Positions 55,768-63,635 of a stretch of DNA of 64,000 nucleotides are shown here, one piece after another. Origin of the DNA: Aquabacterium olei (GTDB lineage: Bacteria; Pseudomonadota; Gammaproteobacteria; Burkholderiales; Burkholderiaceae_C); contig NZ_CP029210.1 of the NCBI RefSeq assembly GCF_003100395.1, positions 3,224,001-3,288,000 on the forward strand, written 5' to 3'. Position 1 is the stretch's first letter. Every line of letters begins with the position of its first letter. Position numbers and translations under genes: made by a program. Under the pieces are notes generated by a model, which searched no databases, was not told the origin of the DNA, and worked only from the letters and a program-made list of their open reading frames with translations.

Positions 55768-57218
55768 CAGGCCAGGATGTCCTTGATGACCTTGCCGTAC
55801 ACCACCGTGGGGCGCTCGGATCGGCCGTTGTGGATGAAGGTCGTCTTCAGGTGGTCGAGCCCCATCAGGTGCAGCACGGTGGCATGCAGGTCATAGGTGT
55901 CGACCGACTTCTCCTTGTCGGCCACCTGCAGCCCGACGTCATCGGTCTCGCCGTAGGTGAAGCCCGCCTTGAGGCCCCCTCCGGCCAGCCACTGTGTATA
56001 GCCCCAGGGGTTGTGATCGCGGCCGCTCCCGCTTTCGCCCCAAGAGGTCCGGCCGAACTCCGAGGTCCACACCACCAGCGTGGTGTCCAGCAGACCGCGC
56101 TCCTTCAGGTCGTGCAGCAGGCCGGCAATCGGCTTGTCGACCATGCGCGCCATCACGGCGTGGTTCTGATCCAGCTCGCTGTGTGCGTCCCAGCTCTGGC
56201 GGTCGATGTCCGCGCCTTCAGGGAAGCCGGAGACCACCTGCACGAAGCGCACGCCGTTCTCCACCAGGCGGCGGGCCCGCAACAGCACCTCGCCATAACT
56301 CTGGCTGGTCTTGTCATTCAAGCCATACAGCTCCTTGGTGGCGGCCGTTTCCTTGCTGATGTCCACGGCCTTCGGGGCGGCCGTCTGCATGCGGTCGGCC
56401 AGCTCGTATGACTGCAGGCGGGCCCGCAGCTCGGTGTCGCTCGGGTACCGATCGGCGCCGATGTTGTTCAGACGCTTGAGCAGGTCCAGCGAAGCGCGCT
56501 GCTGCGCGGGGCTGCGCAGGTCGGGTCGGTTCAGGTAGAGGATGGGGTTCTCGCCCGGTCGGAAGGCCGTGCCCTGGTACACCGCCGGCAGGAAGCCAGA
56601 GGCCCAGTTCACCGAGCCGGCCGACGGCTCGCGGTCGCCGTTGTAGAGCACCACGTACGGCGGCAGATCCGGGTTGGCCGAGCCCAGTGCATACGTGATC
56701 CAGGCACCCAGCGACGGCCGCCCCGGGTTGAGGTCACCCGTGTTGAGCTTCAGGATCGAGATATCGTGCGTGGCGCCCACGGTCGTGCTCGACTTGATGA
56801 AGGTGAGCTTGTCGGCGTGCTGAGCCAGGTTGGGCAGCAGGTTCGAGAACCAGGCGCCGCTCTCCCCATACTGCTTCCAGGTGCGCTCCTTCGACACGAA
56901 GAGCTTGCCCACCCCGCCTTGCGTGCTGGTCTTGATGCCCTTGAGGAAGGAAGCCGGCACCGGCTCGCCAGCCAGGCGCTGCAACTCCGGCTTGTAGTCG
57001 TACAGATCGAGCGTCGAGGGCGCGCCGTTCTGATGCAGCCAGATCACCGACTTGATCTTGCCCGGAAAGTGCGGCGACTTCAGTGCCAGCGGGTCGGCCA
57101 GCTCGGCCGCGGTGGCTGCACCGATGTAGCCGATCCCGGGAAGAAAGCCGCCGAGGGCTGCACCACCGAGGCCCAGGCCGGCCTGGCGCAGGAAGGCGCG
57201 ACGTTGTTCGTTGTTCAT
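55767..57218 (-). CDS. DUF1501 protein (alkaline-phosphatase/sulfatase-like), Tat-exported
   Basis: A 483-residue protein with a twin-arginine signal (NNEQRRAFLRQAGLGLGG). The fold family is DUF1501, related to the alkaline phosphatase/sulfatase superfamily. Visible motifs are SVIWLHQNGAPSTLDLYDYK, STTVGATHDISI, QSWDAHSELDQNH, LVVWTSEFGRTSWGESGSG plus RDHNPWGYTQWLAGGGLK, and DTYDLHATVLHLMGLDH. The Asp, Glu and His of the last three are the likely metal ligands. Such proteins are abundant in Planctomycetes and nearly always paired with DUF1549/DUF1553 cytochromes, as here (48 bases downstream of one). The reaction is not known; hydrolysis of a phospho- or sulfo-ester is suggested by fold. Confidence 0.85.
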   Translation of the reverse strand: MNNEQRRAFLRQAGLGLGGAALGGFLPGIGYIGAATAAELADPLALKSPHFPGKIKSVIWLHQNGAPSTLDLYDYKPELQRLAGEPVPASFLKGIKTSTQGGVGKLFVSKERTWKQYGESGAWFSNLLPNLAQHADKLTFIKSSTTVGATHDISILKLNTGDLNPGRPSLGAWITYALGSANPDLPPYVVLYNGDREPSAGSVNWASGFLPAVYQGTAFRPGENPILYLNRPDLRSPAQQRASLDLLKRLNNIGADRYPSDTELRARLQSYELADRMQTAAPKAVDISKETAATKELYGLNDKTSQSYGEVLLRARRLVENGVRFVQVVSGFPEGADIDRQSWDAHSELDQNHAVMARMVDKPIAGLLHDLKERGLLDTTLVVWTSEFGRTSWGESGSGRDHNPWGYTQWLAGGGLKAGFTYGETDDVGLQVADKEKSVDTYDLHATVLHLMGLDHLKTTFIHNGRSERPTVVYGKVIKDILA

Positions 57219-57266
57219 GCTCTGATTCCTTGTCTGGATGAGGGTTCGTCAGCCGGATGGGTCCGG

Positions 57267-59630
57267 TCAGAAGCGATAGGCAAAGTCGTTGGCGTTCGCG
57301 ACGGTGTGCACAAGGTCCACGAAGGCCGCTGACTTGATGGGGTCGTAGCCCTTGGTGTTCTTCAGGCCCCACGGCACTGCCACCTCGAACTTGCCCTCGG
57401 CGACCTTCTGACGGATGGCAATCTGCTGATCGGCGAGGAACTGCTTGAGCGCAGCGCGCTCGGTCTTGTTGGGCTCCCGGGCAAACAGGATCTGGTAGAC
57501 CCGATTGAGCTGTGCATCCTCGTTCGCCCCGGCCTCGTTGATCACGCGGCCCGCCAACGCCTGGCTCCAGTCAAAGACAATCTCGCTGTTGAACAGGGTC
57601 AGGGCCTGCAGCGGCGTGGTCGTCACATCCCGCTTGTGATGCGGGTTGTTGGGGTTGGCCGGATCGAAGTTCTGCGTGATCGGGTACGGGAAGCTGCGAC
57701 GCGTGAACACATAGAGGCTGCGGCGGTGCCAGTCCTCCTGGTCATCGGACACGGTCCATGCACGGTTGCCCGCGAAATCCTGCGACTTGCCGACGTCGTT
57801 GCCACGCTTGAGCACCGGCGGGAACACGGACGGTCCTCCCACCTTGTCGACCAGCAGGCCCGACGCGTACAGCAACGAGTCGCGGATCTCTTCGGCTTCC
57901 AGGCGCTTGCGCGGATAGACAGCCAAGAGCTTGTTCTCGGGGTCGAGCTTCGCGACGTCCTTGCGCTCGTCAGACGACTGGCGATAGGTGGACGACAACA
58001 GGATCTCGCGGTGCAGCTTCTTGATGCTCCAGCCGTCGCCGACGAACTTCGAGGCCAGGTGGTCCAGCAGCTCAGGGTGGGTCGGCTTCTGGCCCGCACG
58101 ACCGAAGTCGGCCACCGTGGGCACGATGCCCTTGTCGAAGTACTGGGCCCAGACCCGGTTCACGTAGACGCGTGCCGTGAGCGGGTTGTTGTCGGCGCTC
58201 AACCATTGAGCCAGCACCGCGCGGCGACCGGAAGAATGGGCCAGCGGCGTTATGGGCACTTCACCCTTGCCGCCCCACAGCGCCGGGATGCCAGGGTTCA
58301 CGGCCTCCAGTGGCTTCTCGTGGATGCCTGTGAAGCGCACGTGGGTGGGCGGCACCTCCTTGCTGGTCAGCTCCAGCGCGGTCGTCAGGGTGCCACTGCC
58401 CTTGGACGGCTTGAGCTTGTCGAACTGCTTGAGCTGCTCCTGCAGGCCCTTGTACTCCTTCCACAGGGCAACGTGGTCCTCCTTGTAGTCCGCACGCGTC
58501 TTCTCTTCTGCGGTGTCACGCAGGTAGCTGACGATCTCGTTGTCGGACGCCACGGCCTGCTTGCGCCAGTTCACCCACTTGTCGAGTGGCGTCCACTCGG
58601 CTTCGGGCTTGAAGATGGCGGCACGGCTGTCATCGAGGTAGCGCTCGTTGTAGTACTTGCGACCAGCCTCGCGCACCTGATCGAGGATGGCCTTCTGACG
58701 CGCCCGGATGTCCTTCGTGGCCTCGTTGTAGACGGCCAGCTGCTTCTGATAGGCCCGGTCGAACTCGGTTTCCGTGCCCTTGGCCAGCGGTGCCTTCTCG
58801 TTGAAGGCCGTGTTGGCGAAGAAGGCCTGCAGCTGGAAGTACTCCTTCTGGCTGACGCGGTCCGACTTGTGGTTGTGGCACCGGGCGCAACCGATGGTCT
58901 GCGCCAGGAAGACCTCGCCGACCAGATCCGTCATGTCGGTCTCGATCTGGTACTTCCGCTGAATGAGGTCACGCGAGTTGTAGTTGTCGGGGTAGCCCGC
59001 CAGAAAGCCTGTTGCAATGCGGGCCTGCTGGTCCTCCGGCCACAGCTCGTCACCGGCCAGCTGCTCCTGGATGAAGCGGTTGTAGGGCTTGTCGCTGTTG
59101 AAGGCGTTGATGACGTAGTCGCGATAGCGCCAGTTGTTGGGCCGCGTGTTGTCGTTCTGAAAGCCGGTGCTGTCCGCGTAGCGGGCCAGGTCCAGCCAAC
59201 GACGAGCCTGGCGTTCCCCGAAGTGATGGGATGCCAGCAGACGGTCCACCAGCTTCTCGTAAGCCTGAGGCGACTTGTCGTTGACGAAGGCCTTGACCTC
59301 CTCCGGCGTGGGCAGCAAGCCCCATGCATCGAGCGTGGCACGGCGGATGAAGGTGGCCCGATCGGCTTCGGGCGATGGCTTGAGCCCGGCGGTTTCCTGC
59401 TGGGCGAGCACAAAGGCATCGATGGGTGAACGCACCCACCGCGCGTTCTGCACGGTCGGCACGGAAGGCGTCTTGAGAGGCTGATACGGGCTCCAGCGAC
59501 CGGTGGCCGCGGCCGGTTTCGCGGCGCTGGCCGACACCGGATTCGTGCCCGCCGAGGGCGTGGGCTCGGCCGCCTGCAAGGAAACAGCCGCGAGCCCGAC
59601 TGCGGCGGAGACAAGCCATCTGTTATTCAT
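57267..59630 (-). CDS. DUF1549/DUF1553 (PSCyt2-PSD1) cytochrome c protein
   Basis: A 787-residue exported protein; the start ATG at 59630 follows GGAGGCTCTGGAA. Signal peptide about residues 1-21. DUF1549 covers about residues 60-270, with FIRRATLDAWGLLPTPEEV, QARRWLDLARYADSTGFQND and the haem motif GCARCHNHKSDRVSQ near residue 248. A charged helical middle follows. DUF1553 spans the C-terminal half, with NPLTARVYVNRVWAQYFDKG, SSTYRQSSDE and TTTPLQALTLFNS. This domain pair was defined in Planctomycetes and its function is unknown. It heads a seven-gene operon behind a sigma-54-type promoter. Confidence 0.88.
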   Translation of the reverse strand: MNNRWLVSAAVGLAAVSLQAAEPTPSAGTNPVSASAAKPAAATGRWSPYQPLKTPSVPTVQNARWVRSPIDAFVLAQQETAGLKPSPEADRATFIRRATLDAWGLLPTPEEVKAFVNDKSPQAYEKLVDRLLASHHFGERQARRWLDLARYADSTGFQNDNTRPNNWRYRDYVINAFNSDKPYNRFIQEQLAGDELWPEDQQARIATGFLAGYPDNYNSRDLIQRKYQIETDMTDLVGEVFLAQTIGCARCHNHKSDRVSQKEYFQLQAFFANTAFNEKAPLAKGTETEFDRAYQKQLAVYNEATKDIRARQKAILDQVREAGRKYYNERYLDDSRAAIFKPEAEWTPLDKWVNWRKQAVASDNEIVSYLRDTAEEKTRADYKEDHVALWKEYKGLQEQLKQFDKLKPSKGSGTLTTALELTSKEVPPTHVRFTGIHEKPLEAVNPGIPALWGGKGEVPITPLAHSSGRRAVLAQWLSADNNPLTARVYVNRVWAQYFDKGIVPTVADFGRAGQKPTHPELLDHLASKFVGDGWSIKKLHREILLSSTYRQSSDERKDVAKLDPENKLLAVYPRKRLEAEEIRDSLLYASGLLVDKVGGPSVFPPVLKRGNDVGKSQDFAGNRAWTVSDDQEDWHRRSLYVFTRRSFPYPITQNFDPANPNNPHHKRDVTTTPLQALTLFNSEIVFDWSQALAGRVINEAGANEDAQLNRVYQILFAREPNKTERAALKQFLADQQIAIRQKVAEGKFEVAVPWGLKNTKGYDPIKSAAFVDLVHTVANANDFAYRF

Positions 59631-59774
59631 TTCCAGAGCCTCCATTTGCGATACGCGGAAAATTCATTTGCTTGCTTTCCTTGGATATATGAAACCACAA
59701 CGAAATACCTGAAAGGGCCTCGTTGCCGACGTTCCGGGAAAGGTGCCAGGGGACAGCGAGGGATGGCGGCATAG

Positions 59775-59790
59775 CGCAACTTGCGTGCCA
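59775..59790 (-). promoter_or_regulatory. Sigma-54 promoter of the DUF1553/DUF1501/cytochrome operon
   Basis: On the minus strand TGGCACG-CAAG-TTGCG matches the RpoN consensus TGGCACG-N4-TTGCW through the TTGC; only the final base differs. The GG (-24) and GC (-12) are separated by ten bases. The predicted transcript begins near 59764 and leaves a leader of about 130 bases before the DUF1553 start. Confidence 0.85.
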
Positions 59791-59817
59791 CCCGCAGCGT
59801 CAACCCGATCGACAAGC

Positions 59818-59862
59818 AAAAATCACCCAAATCATTGATATGAAAGGATATTTGTGATTTTT
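59818..59862. repeat. Inverted repeat with 9-base arms in the divergent region
   Basis: AAAAATCAC (59818-59826) and GTGATTTTT (59854-59862) are perfect inverted copies 27 bases apart. They lie about 30-75 bases upstream of the minus-strand sigma-54 promoter, and an IHF consensus lies between them. They may bind an activator or mark an architectural site. Confidence 0.6.
59828..59840 (-). promoter_or_regulatory. IHF binding site
   Basis: On the minus strand TATCAA-TGAT-TTG agrees at every position with the IHF consensus WATCAA-N4-TTR. IHF bends DNA between enhancer and sigma-54 promoter, so its presence beside two such promoters is consistent. Confidence 0.65.
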
Positions 59863-59941
59863 CTATGCTTATCCGAACCGCAACGAAAGGAGGGCCACCT
59901 CGCCCACCCGATTCCATGCGGTGATTCCTCAACACCCCGCT

Positions 59942-59962
59942 GCACGAAAACCAACAACGTGC
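59942..59962. promoter_or_regulatory. Candidate enhancer dyad (UAS)
   Basis: GCACG-N11-CGTGC is a 21-base inverted repeat roughly 60-75 bases upstream of the plus-strand sigma-54 promoter. A sigma-54 activator needs such an upstream site, but this one matches no specific activator consensus that I know; the spacing is longer than for NtrC. Confidence 0.35.
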
Positions 59963-60017
59963 TTCACAGAAATCAACACAAGGCGCCTCAGATACTGCCT
60001 CGACATCAAAAAAAGGC

Positions 60018-60033
60018 TGGCACAAACCCTGCG
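60018..60033 (+). promoter_or_regulatory. Sigma-54 promoter of the porin/ABC-transporter operon
   Basis: TGGCAC-AAACC-CTGCG carries GG at 60019-60020 and GC at 60031-60032 with the required ten bases between them; the -12 block reads CTGC rather than TTGC. The transcript would start near 60044, about 40 bases before the porin GTG. Confidence 0.78.
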
Positions 60034-60082
60034 TAAAGCTCGGCTCCAGATATTCAGAATTCCTTGAAGCAGGAGCCATTTA

Positions 60083-61576
60083 GTGTCCTTTCAGAAAAAA
60101 TCTCAGGTGGCCCTCGCAGCCTTGCTCGCGCTGTCCGGCGCCGCCGTCCACGCGCAGTCCAACGCCAGCGAGGTCCAGTCCCTGAAGAACACGGTCGAAG
60201 AACTGCGGCGCCAGGTGGAAGAGCTGCGCGGGCTGGTCCGGTCGCAGGCAGCCGCCCCCGCCACGGCGAGCCCGGTCGAAGGCGAATCACAGGAAAGCAT
60301 CGACGCCCGGACCGCGGCATCCAAGGCCGACATCCAGGGCCTCCGCACCGACCTCGAGAACTACAAGTACGACCAGTCCCGCCTGCAGGAACGCAACATC
60401 CCCAGCGTCACGCGCAACACCCGCCTGGGCGGCACCGTCACGCTGGGCTATGAAACCCGCAACCCGGCTTATGCCGCGGGTGACTCGCAGACCACCGCCG
60501 CCAGCACGGCGAACCCCGCCGAGCCGCGTGACAACGGGTTCCGGGCGCCAACCGCCACGCTGAACCTGACCGGCAACCTCTACCGCGACTACGCCGAGGG
60601 CCGCAACCTCACCTACCGGTTGGCCCTCAACATCGGCACCACCGGCACCAACGCGACGAGCAATTCGCAGGTCAACCTGACGGACGCCTACATCCGCTAC
60701 AGCTACGAGCCCGCGACCGGCAACCTCGAGGACCGCCTCGGCACCATCACGCTGGGTCAGCAGCCGGTGCCCTTCGGCCTCGACGCGCCCGCGCTCGACC
60801 CCGAAGTGCGCGCCGTGATCAACAGCGCACTGTTCGTCAATGGACTGGACCTGGGCACGCGCCAGATCGGTCTGCTCGTGCAGGGTGACTTCGACCCCTA
60901 CGTCGACTTCACCAACAACTACCGCGCCCCCCTGCTGGGCTACGCGCTGGGCTACTTCAACGGCAACGGCCCCAACAAGAACGACAACAACGCCTCGCGC
61001 GACTGGTTGGCGCGCCTGGTCTTCACCTTGCCGGTCGACTACACGAGCTGGTTCCGTCAGCTGCAGATCGGCGCGAGCTACTACAAGCGTTCACCCACCG
61101 TGGCACGCACCAGCACGGCCACCACCGGCTTCACCGGCGAGAACGACATCACCGGCATCGACGTGAACTGGACGCACCTGCCCTTCTCGATCTCGTACGA
61201 ATGGGCCCGCGGCAAGGGGCAGATCACGCCCACCGCCGTCGATCCGGATGGCAACAAGCGGGGTGTGGGCCAGTACATCAACCTGGGCTACACGTGGGGC
61301 GAGCAGTTCCTCAACAGCTCGAAGCAGCAAGGCAAGTTCGATGACTACTGGCCGCAGTCCTATCAGGCCTTCGTGCGCTACGACACCTTCGATCCGAACG
61401 ACAACGCCCGCGTGGTCAATGACAAGCAGACCCGCACCACGCTGGGCCTGAACGTCTTCTTCGCCGAGACGACCCGCTTCCAGATCAACTACTTCAAGGA
61501 TCGCAACGAAGCGGGCACCAGCGCCCAGCCCAAGCGCGCCACCGGCCTGCAGGCGCAGTTCGTCGCCGGCTTCTGA
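60083..61576 (+). CDS. OprO/OprP-like porin with N-terminal coiled coil
   Basis: A 497-residue outer-membrane protein. The start is GTG at 60083 behind AGGAG. Signal peptide about residues 1-24 (cut after AVHAQ). A short coiled coil (about residues 30-52, SLKNTVEELRRQVEELRGLV) precedes the barrel, as in trimeric anion-selective porins of the phosphate/pyrophosphate type. LGTITLGQQPVPFGLDAPA and a terminal GLQAQFVAGF are consistent with that family. Its link to an ABC importer suggests that it admits the anionic substrate of that importer rather than phosphate. Confidence 0.85.
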   Translation: MSFQKKSQVALAALLALSGAAVHAQSNASEVQSLKNTVEELRRQVEELRGLVRSQAAAPATASPVEGESQESIDARTAASKADIQGLRTDLENYKYDQSRLQERNIPSVTRNTRLGGTVTLGYETRNPAYAAGDSQTTAASTANPAEPRDNGFRAPTATLNLTGNLYRDYAEGRNLTYRLALNIGTTGTNATSNSQVNLTDAYIRYSYEPATGNLEDRLGTITLGQQPVPFGLDAPALDPEVRAVINSALFVNGLDLGTRQIGLLVQGDFDPYVDFTNNYRAPLLGYALGYFNGNGPNKNDNNASRDWLARLVFTLPVDYTSWFRQLQIGASYYKRSPTVARTSTATTGFTGENDITGIDVNWTHLPFSISYEWARGKGQITPTAVDPDGNKRGVGQYINLGYTWGEQFLNSSKQQGKFDDYWPQSYQAFVRYDTFDPNDNARVVNDKQTRTTLGLNVFFAETTRFQINYFKDRNEAGTSAQPKRATGLQAQFVAGF

Positions 61577-61608
61577 TCCCCACTGACATCCACAGGAGTG
61601 TTCCCCTC

Positions 61609-62706
61609 ATGAAACGTCGCACCTTCAGCGCCGCACTGGCCTCGGGCCTGGCCGCACCGGCCCTCATCGGCCTGACCACCGGCACCGCCCGGGCGCAATC
61701 CGGCGGCAAGCCCGCCACCATCCGCATCGGCTTCCCCGGCGCCGGCACGGCAGGCCGGCCCCTGCCCTCTTCCGGCTTCACGGCCAACGTCGTGTTCCGC
61801 GGCGAACTGGAGCAGGAGTTCGCAGCCGACGGCATCAAGATCGAATGGAAGTACTACGTCGGCGCCGGGCCGGCACTCAACGAGGCCTATGCCAACGGCC
61901 TGCTCGACTTCTGCTTCGGCCACGGCGACCTGCCGTTGATCGTGGGCCGCTCCACCGGGCTCAAGCACAAGATCCTGCTGTCGTCCGGTCGCGGCGGCGA
62001 CACCTACTTCGTGGTGCCTGCGTCCTCCAGCGCGAAGAGCATCAAGGACCTGGAGGGCAAGATCCTGTCGTGCCAGAAGGGCACCGCCGGGCAACTGCGG
62101 CTCTACCGCTTCCTGGCCCACCACGGCTACAAGGAACCGGAGAAGCAGTTCCGCATCATCAGCCAGATCACCGACGACCGTCGCGCCTCGCTGGCCACCG
62201 GCAACATCGCCGGCGCACTCGACACGCCCTTTGGCCTGGAGGCCCGCGGCATCGCCCGCACGCTGGACCAGATCTTCGACGACCCCTTCCAGAACGTGCC
62301 GGGCTCGGTGTGGGTGGGCGAGGCCTTCGAGCAGCGCCATCCCGACCTGGTGCAGCGCATCGTCAACCGACTGGTCAAGACCGCGCACTGGAGTTCGCAG
62401 GAAGCCAACCGGGAAACGCAGTACCAGCTGTGGACCCGCGCAGGCGACAACACCTACATCGACAACAAGCGGGTGTGGGACCGCACAAAGGACCTGCGCA
62501 ACCGGATCACCCCCCTGCTGGACGAGTACTACACCGCCTCCATCCAGCGCTCGGTGAACGAGATCAAGGGCCACCGCCTGTCGCGCCGCGACGTGAGCCT
62601 GGACGGCTGGATCGAGCCCAAGTACCTGAACCACGCGCTGCGCGAACAGAAGCTCGAGACGTACTGGCCCACCCAGGACGCCAACGGCAAGTTCATCCGC
62701 ACCTGA
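61609..62706 (+). CDS. ABC transporter substrate-binding protein, SsuA/NMT1-like
   Basis: A 365-residue periplasmic binding protein. MKRRTFSAALASGLAAPALIG is a Tat- or Sec-type signal ending near ARAQS. The mature part has the type II binding fold of the sulfonate/nitrate/taurine group: RIGFPGAG, VGAGPALNEAYANGLLDFCF, then GHGDLPLIVGRSTGL and LEGKILSCQKGTAGQLRLY. It is larger than SsuA or TauA (about 320), with extra sequence at the C-terminus. Substrate could be an organosulfonate, sulfate ester, nitrate or a related N/S compound. Confidence 0.85.
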   Translation: MKRRTFSAALASGLAAPALIGLTTGTARAQSGGKPATIRIGFPGAGTAGRPLPSSGFTANVVFRGELEQEFAADGIKIEWKYYVGAGPALNEAYANGLLDFCFGHGDLPLIVGRSTGLKHKILLSSGRGGDTYFVVPASSSAKSIKDLEGKILSCQKGTAGQLRLYRFLAHHGYKEPEKQFRIISQITDDRRASLATGNIAGALDTPFGLEARGIARTLDQIFDDPFQNVPGSVWVGEAFEQRHPDLVQRIVNRLVKTAHWSSQEANRETQYQLWTRAGDNTYIDNKRVWDRTKDLRNRITPLLDEYYTASIQRSVNEIKGHRLSRRDVSLDGWIEPKYLNHALREQKLETYWPTQDANGKFIRT

Positions 62707-62733
62707 CCCCCGCGACCCGAGAAGGAACCCACC

Positions 62734-63609
62734 ATGGCCGTGTCCACCGACGACCTTGCAATCTTTCCGCCGGAGGGAGCACTGCCCGCCACACCGGCAT
62801 CGACGCGCCGGTCACCGTCGCGTGTCGCGGGGGGGTTGGCCTGGCTGGCCAGCACCCTCGGTACCGTGGCGCTCGGCCTCATCCTGCCGGCCGCGCTGTT
62901 CGCCCTGTGGTGGACGGCCGCCGACCGCCACTGGATCGCCGAGCAGATCCTGCCGTCGCCGGCGTTCGTGTGGGAATCGCTCGGCATCGTGTGGGACAGC
63001 GGCGAGCTGCTGGGCCACGTCGGCCACAGCGCCCGACGTGCCGCGCTGAGCCTGTTGATCGGTGGCGGGGCCGGGCTGGTGCTGGGCTTTGCCATGGGCC
63101 TGTCCGAGCGGATCAGGGCCTATGTGTGGCCCAGCTTCAATGCACTCGCGCAGCTGCCGGTGCTCGGCTGGATCCCGCTGCTCATCATCTTCATCGGCAT
63201 CGAAGAAGGCCTGAAGCTGACGGCCATCTCGATCGCGGTGGTCGTGCCGGTCGCGCTCAGCACGCTCAATGGCATCGCCAACATTCCGGCGGCGCTGCTC
63301 GAGGTCGGGCGCGTCTACCGCTTCAGCGCATGGCAGACCCTGGGTCGCATCGTGCTGCCGGCCACCACGCCAGCCTTGTTCACGGGCTTGCGTCAGGGCG
63401 TGATGCAGGCATGGCTCACCACGATCTTCGTCGAGCTGTTGTCCTCCAGCGAGGGGCTGGGGTTCTTCATGTCCTACAGCCGCTCGCTCAGCCAGATCGA
63501 CATGGTGATCGTCTCCATGCTGGCCATCGGCGTGCTGGGCCTCGCCATCGAACTCACCTTGCGGCTGGTCGAATCCCGGCTGCAAGGCTGGCGCCGCAAC
63601 GCCTTCTGA
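62734..63609 (+). CDS. ABC transporter permease, SsuC-like
   Basis: A 291-residue permease with about six membrane helices (the first at about residues 38-61). The domain motif ALLEVGRVYRFSAWQTLGRIVLP (in parts: ALLEVGRVYRF and TLGRIVLPATTP) is the coupling loop for the ATPase. PSFNALAQLPVLGWIPLLII is typical of the sulfonate/nitrate permease family. It lies 27 bases after the binding protein and 26 before a second, similar permease. Confidence 0.88.
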   Translation: MAVSTDDLAIFPPEGALPATPASTRRSPSRVAGGLAWLASTLGTVALGLILPAALFALWWTAADRHWIAEQILPSPAFVWESLGIVWDSGELLGHVGHSARRAALSLLIGGGAGLVLGFAMGLSERIRAYVWPSFNALAQLPVLGWIPLLIIFIGIEEGLKLTAISIAVVVPVALSTLNGIANIPAALLEVGRVYRFSAWQTLGRIVLPATTPALFTGLRQGVMQAWLTTIFVELLSSSEGLGFFMSYSRSLSQIDMVIVSMLAIGVLGLAIELTLRLVESRLQGWRRNAF

Positions 63610-63635
63610 ACCCGACCTGACCGGAACGCTTCACC

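Larger units (their letters stand above)
59631..60082. promoter_or_regulatory. Divergent regulatory region of the DUF1553 and porin operons
   Basis: This 452-base gap separates two divergent operons and is noticeably richer in A+T than its surroundings. It holds outward-facing sigma-54-type promoters at 59775-59790 (minus) and 60018-60033 (plus), an inverted repeat with 9-base arms, a consensus IHF site and a second inverted repeat, each listed separately. No coding frame with a ribosome-binding site was found. Confidence 0.75.
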
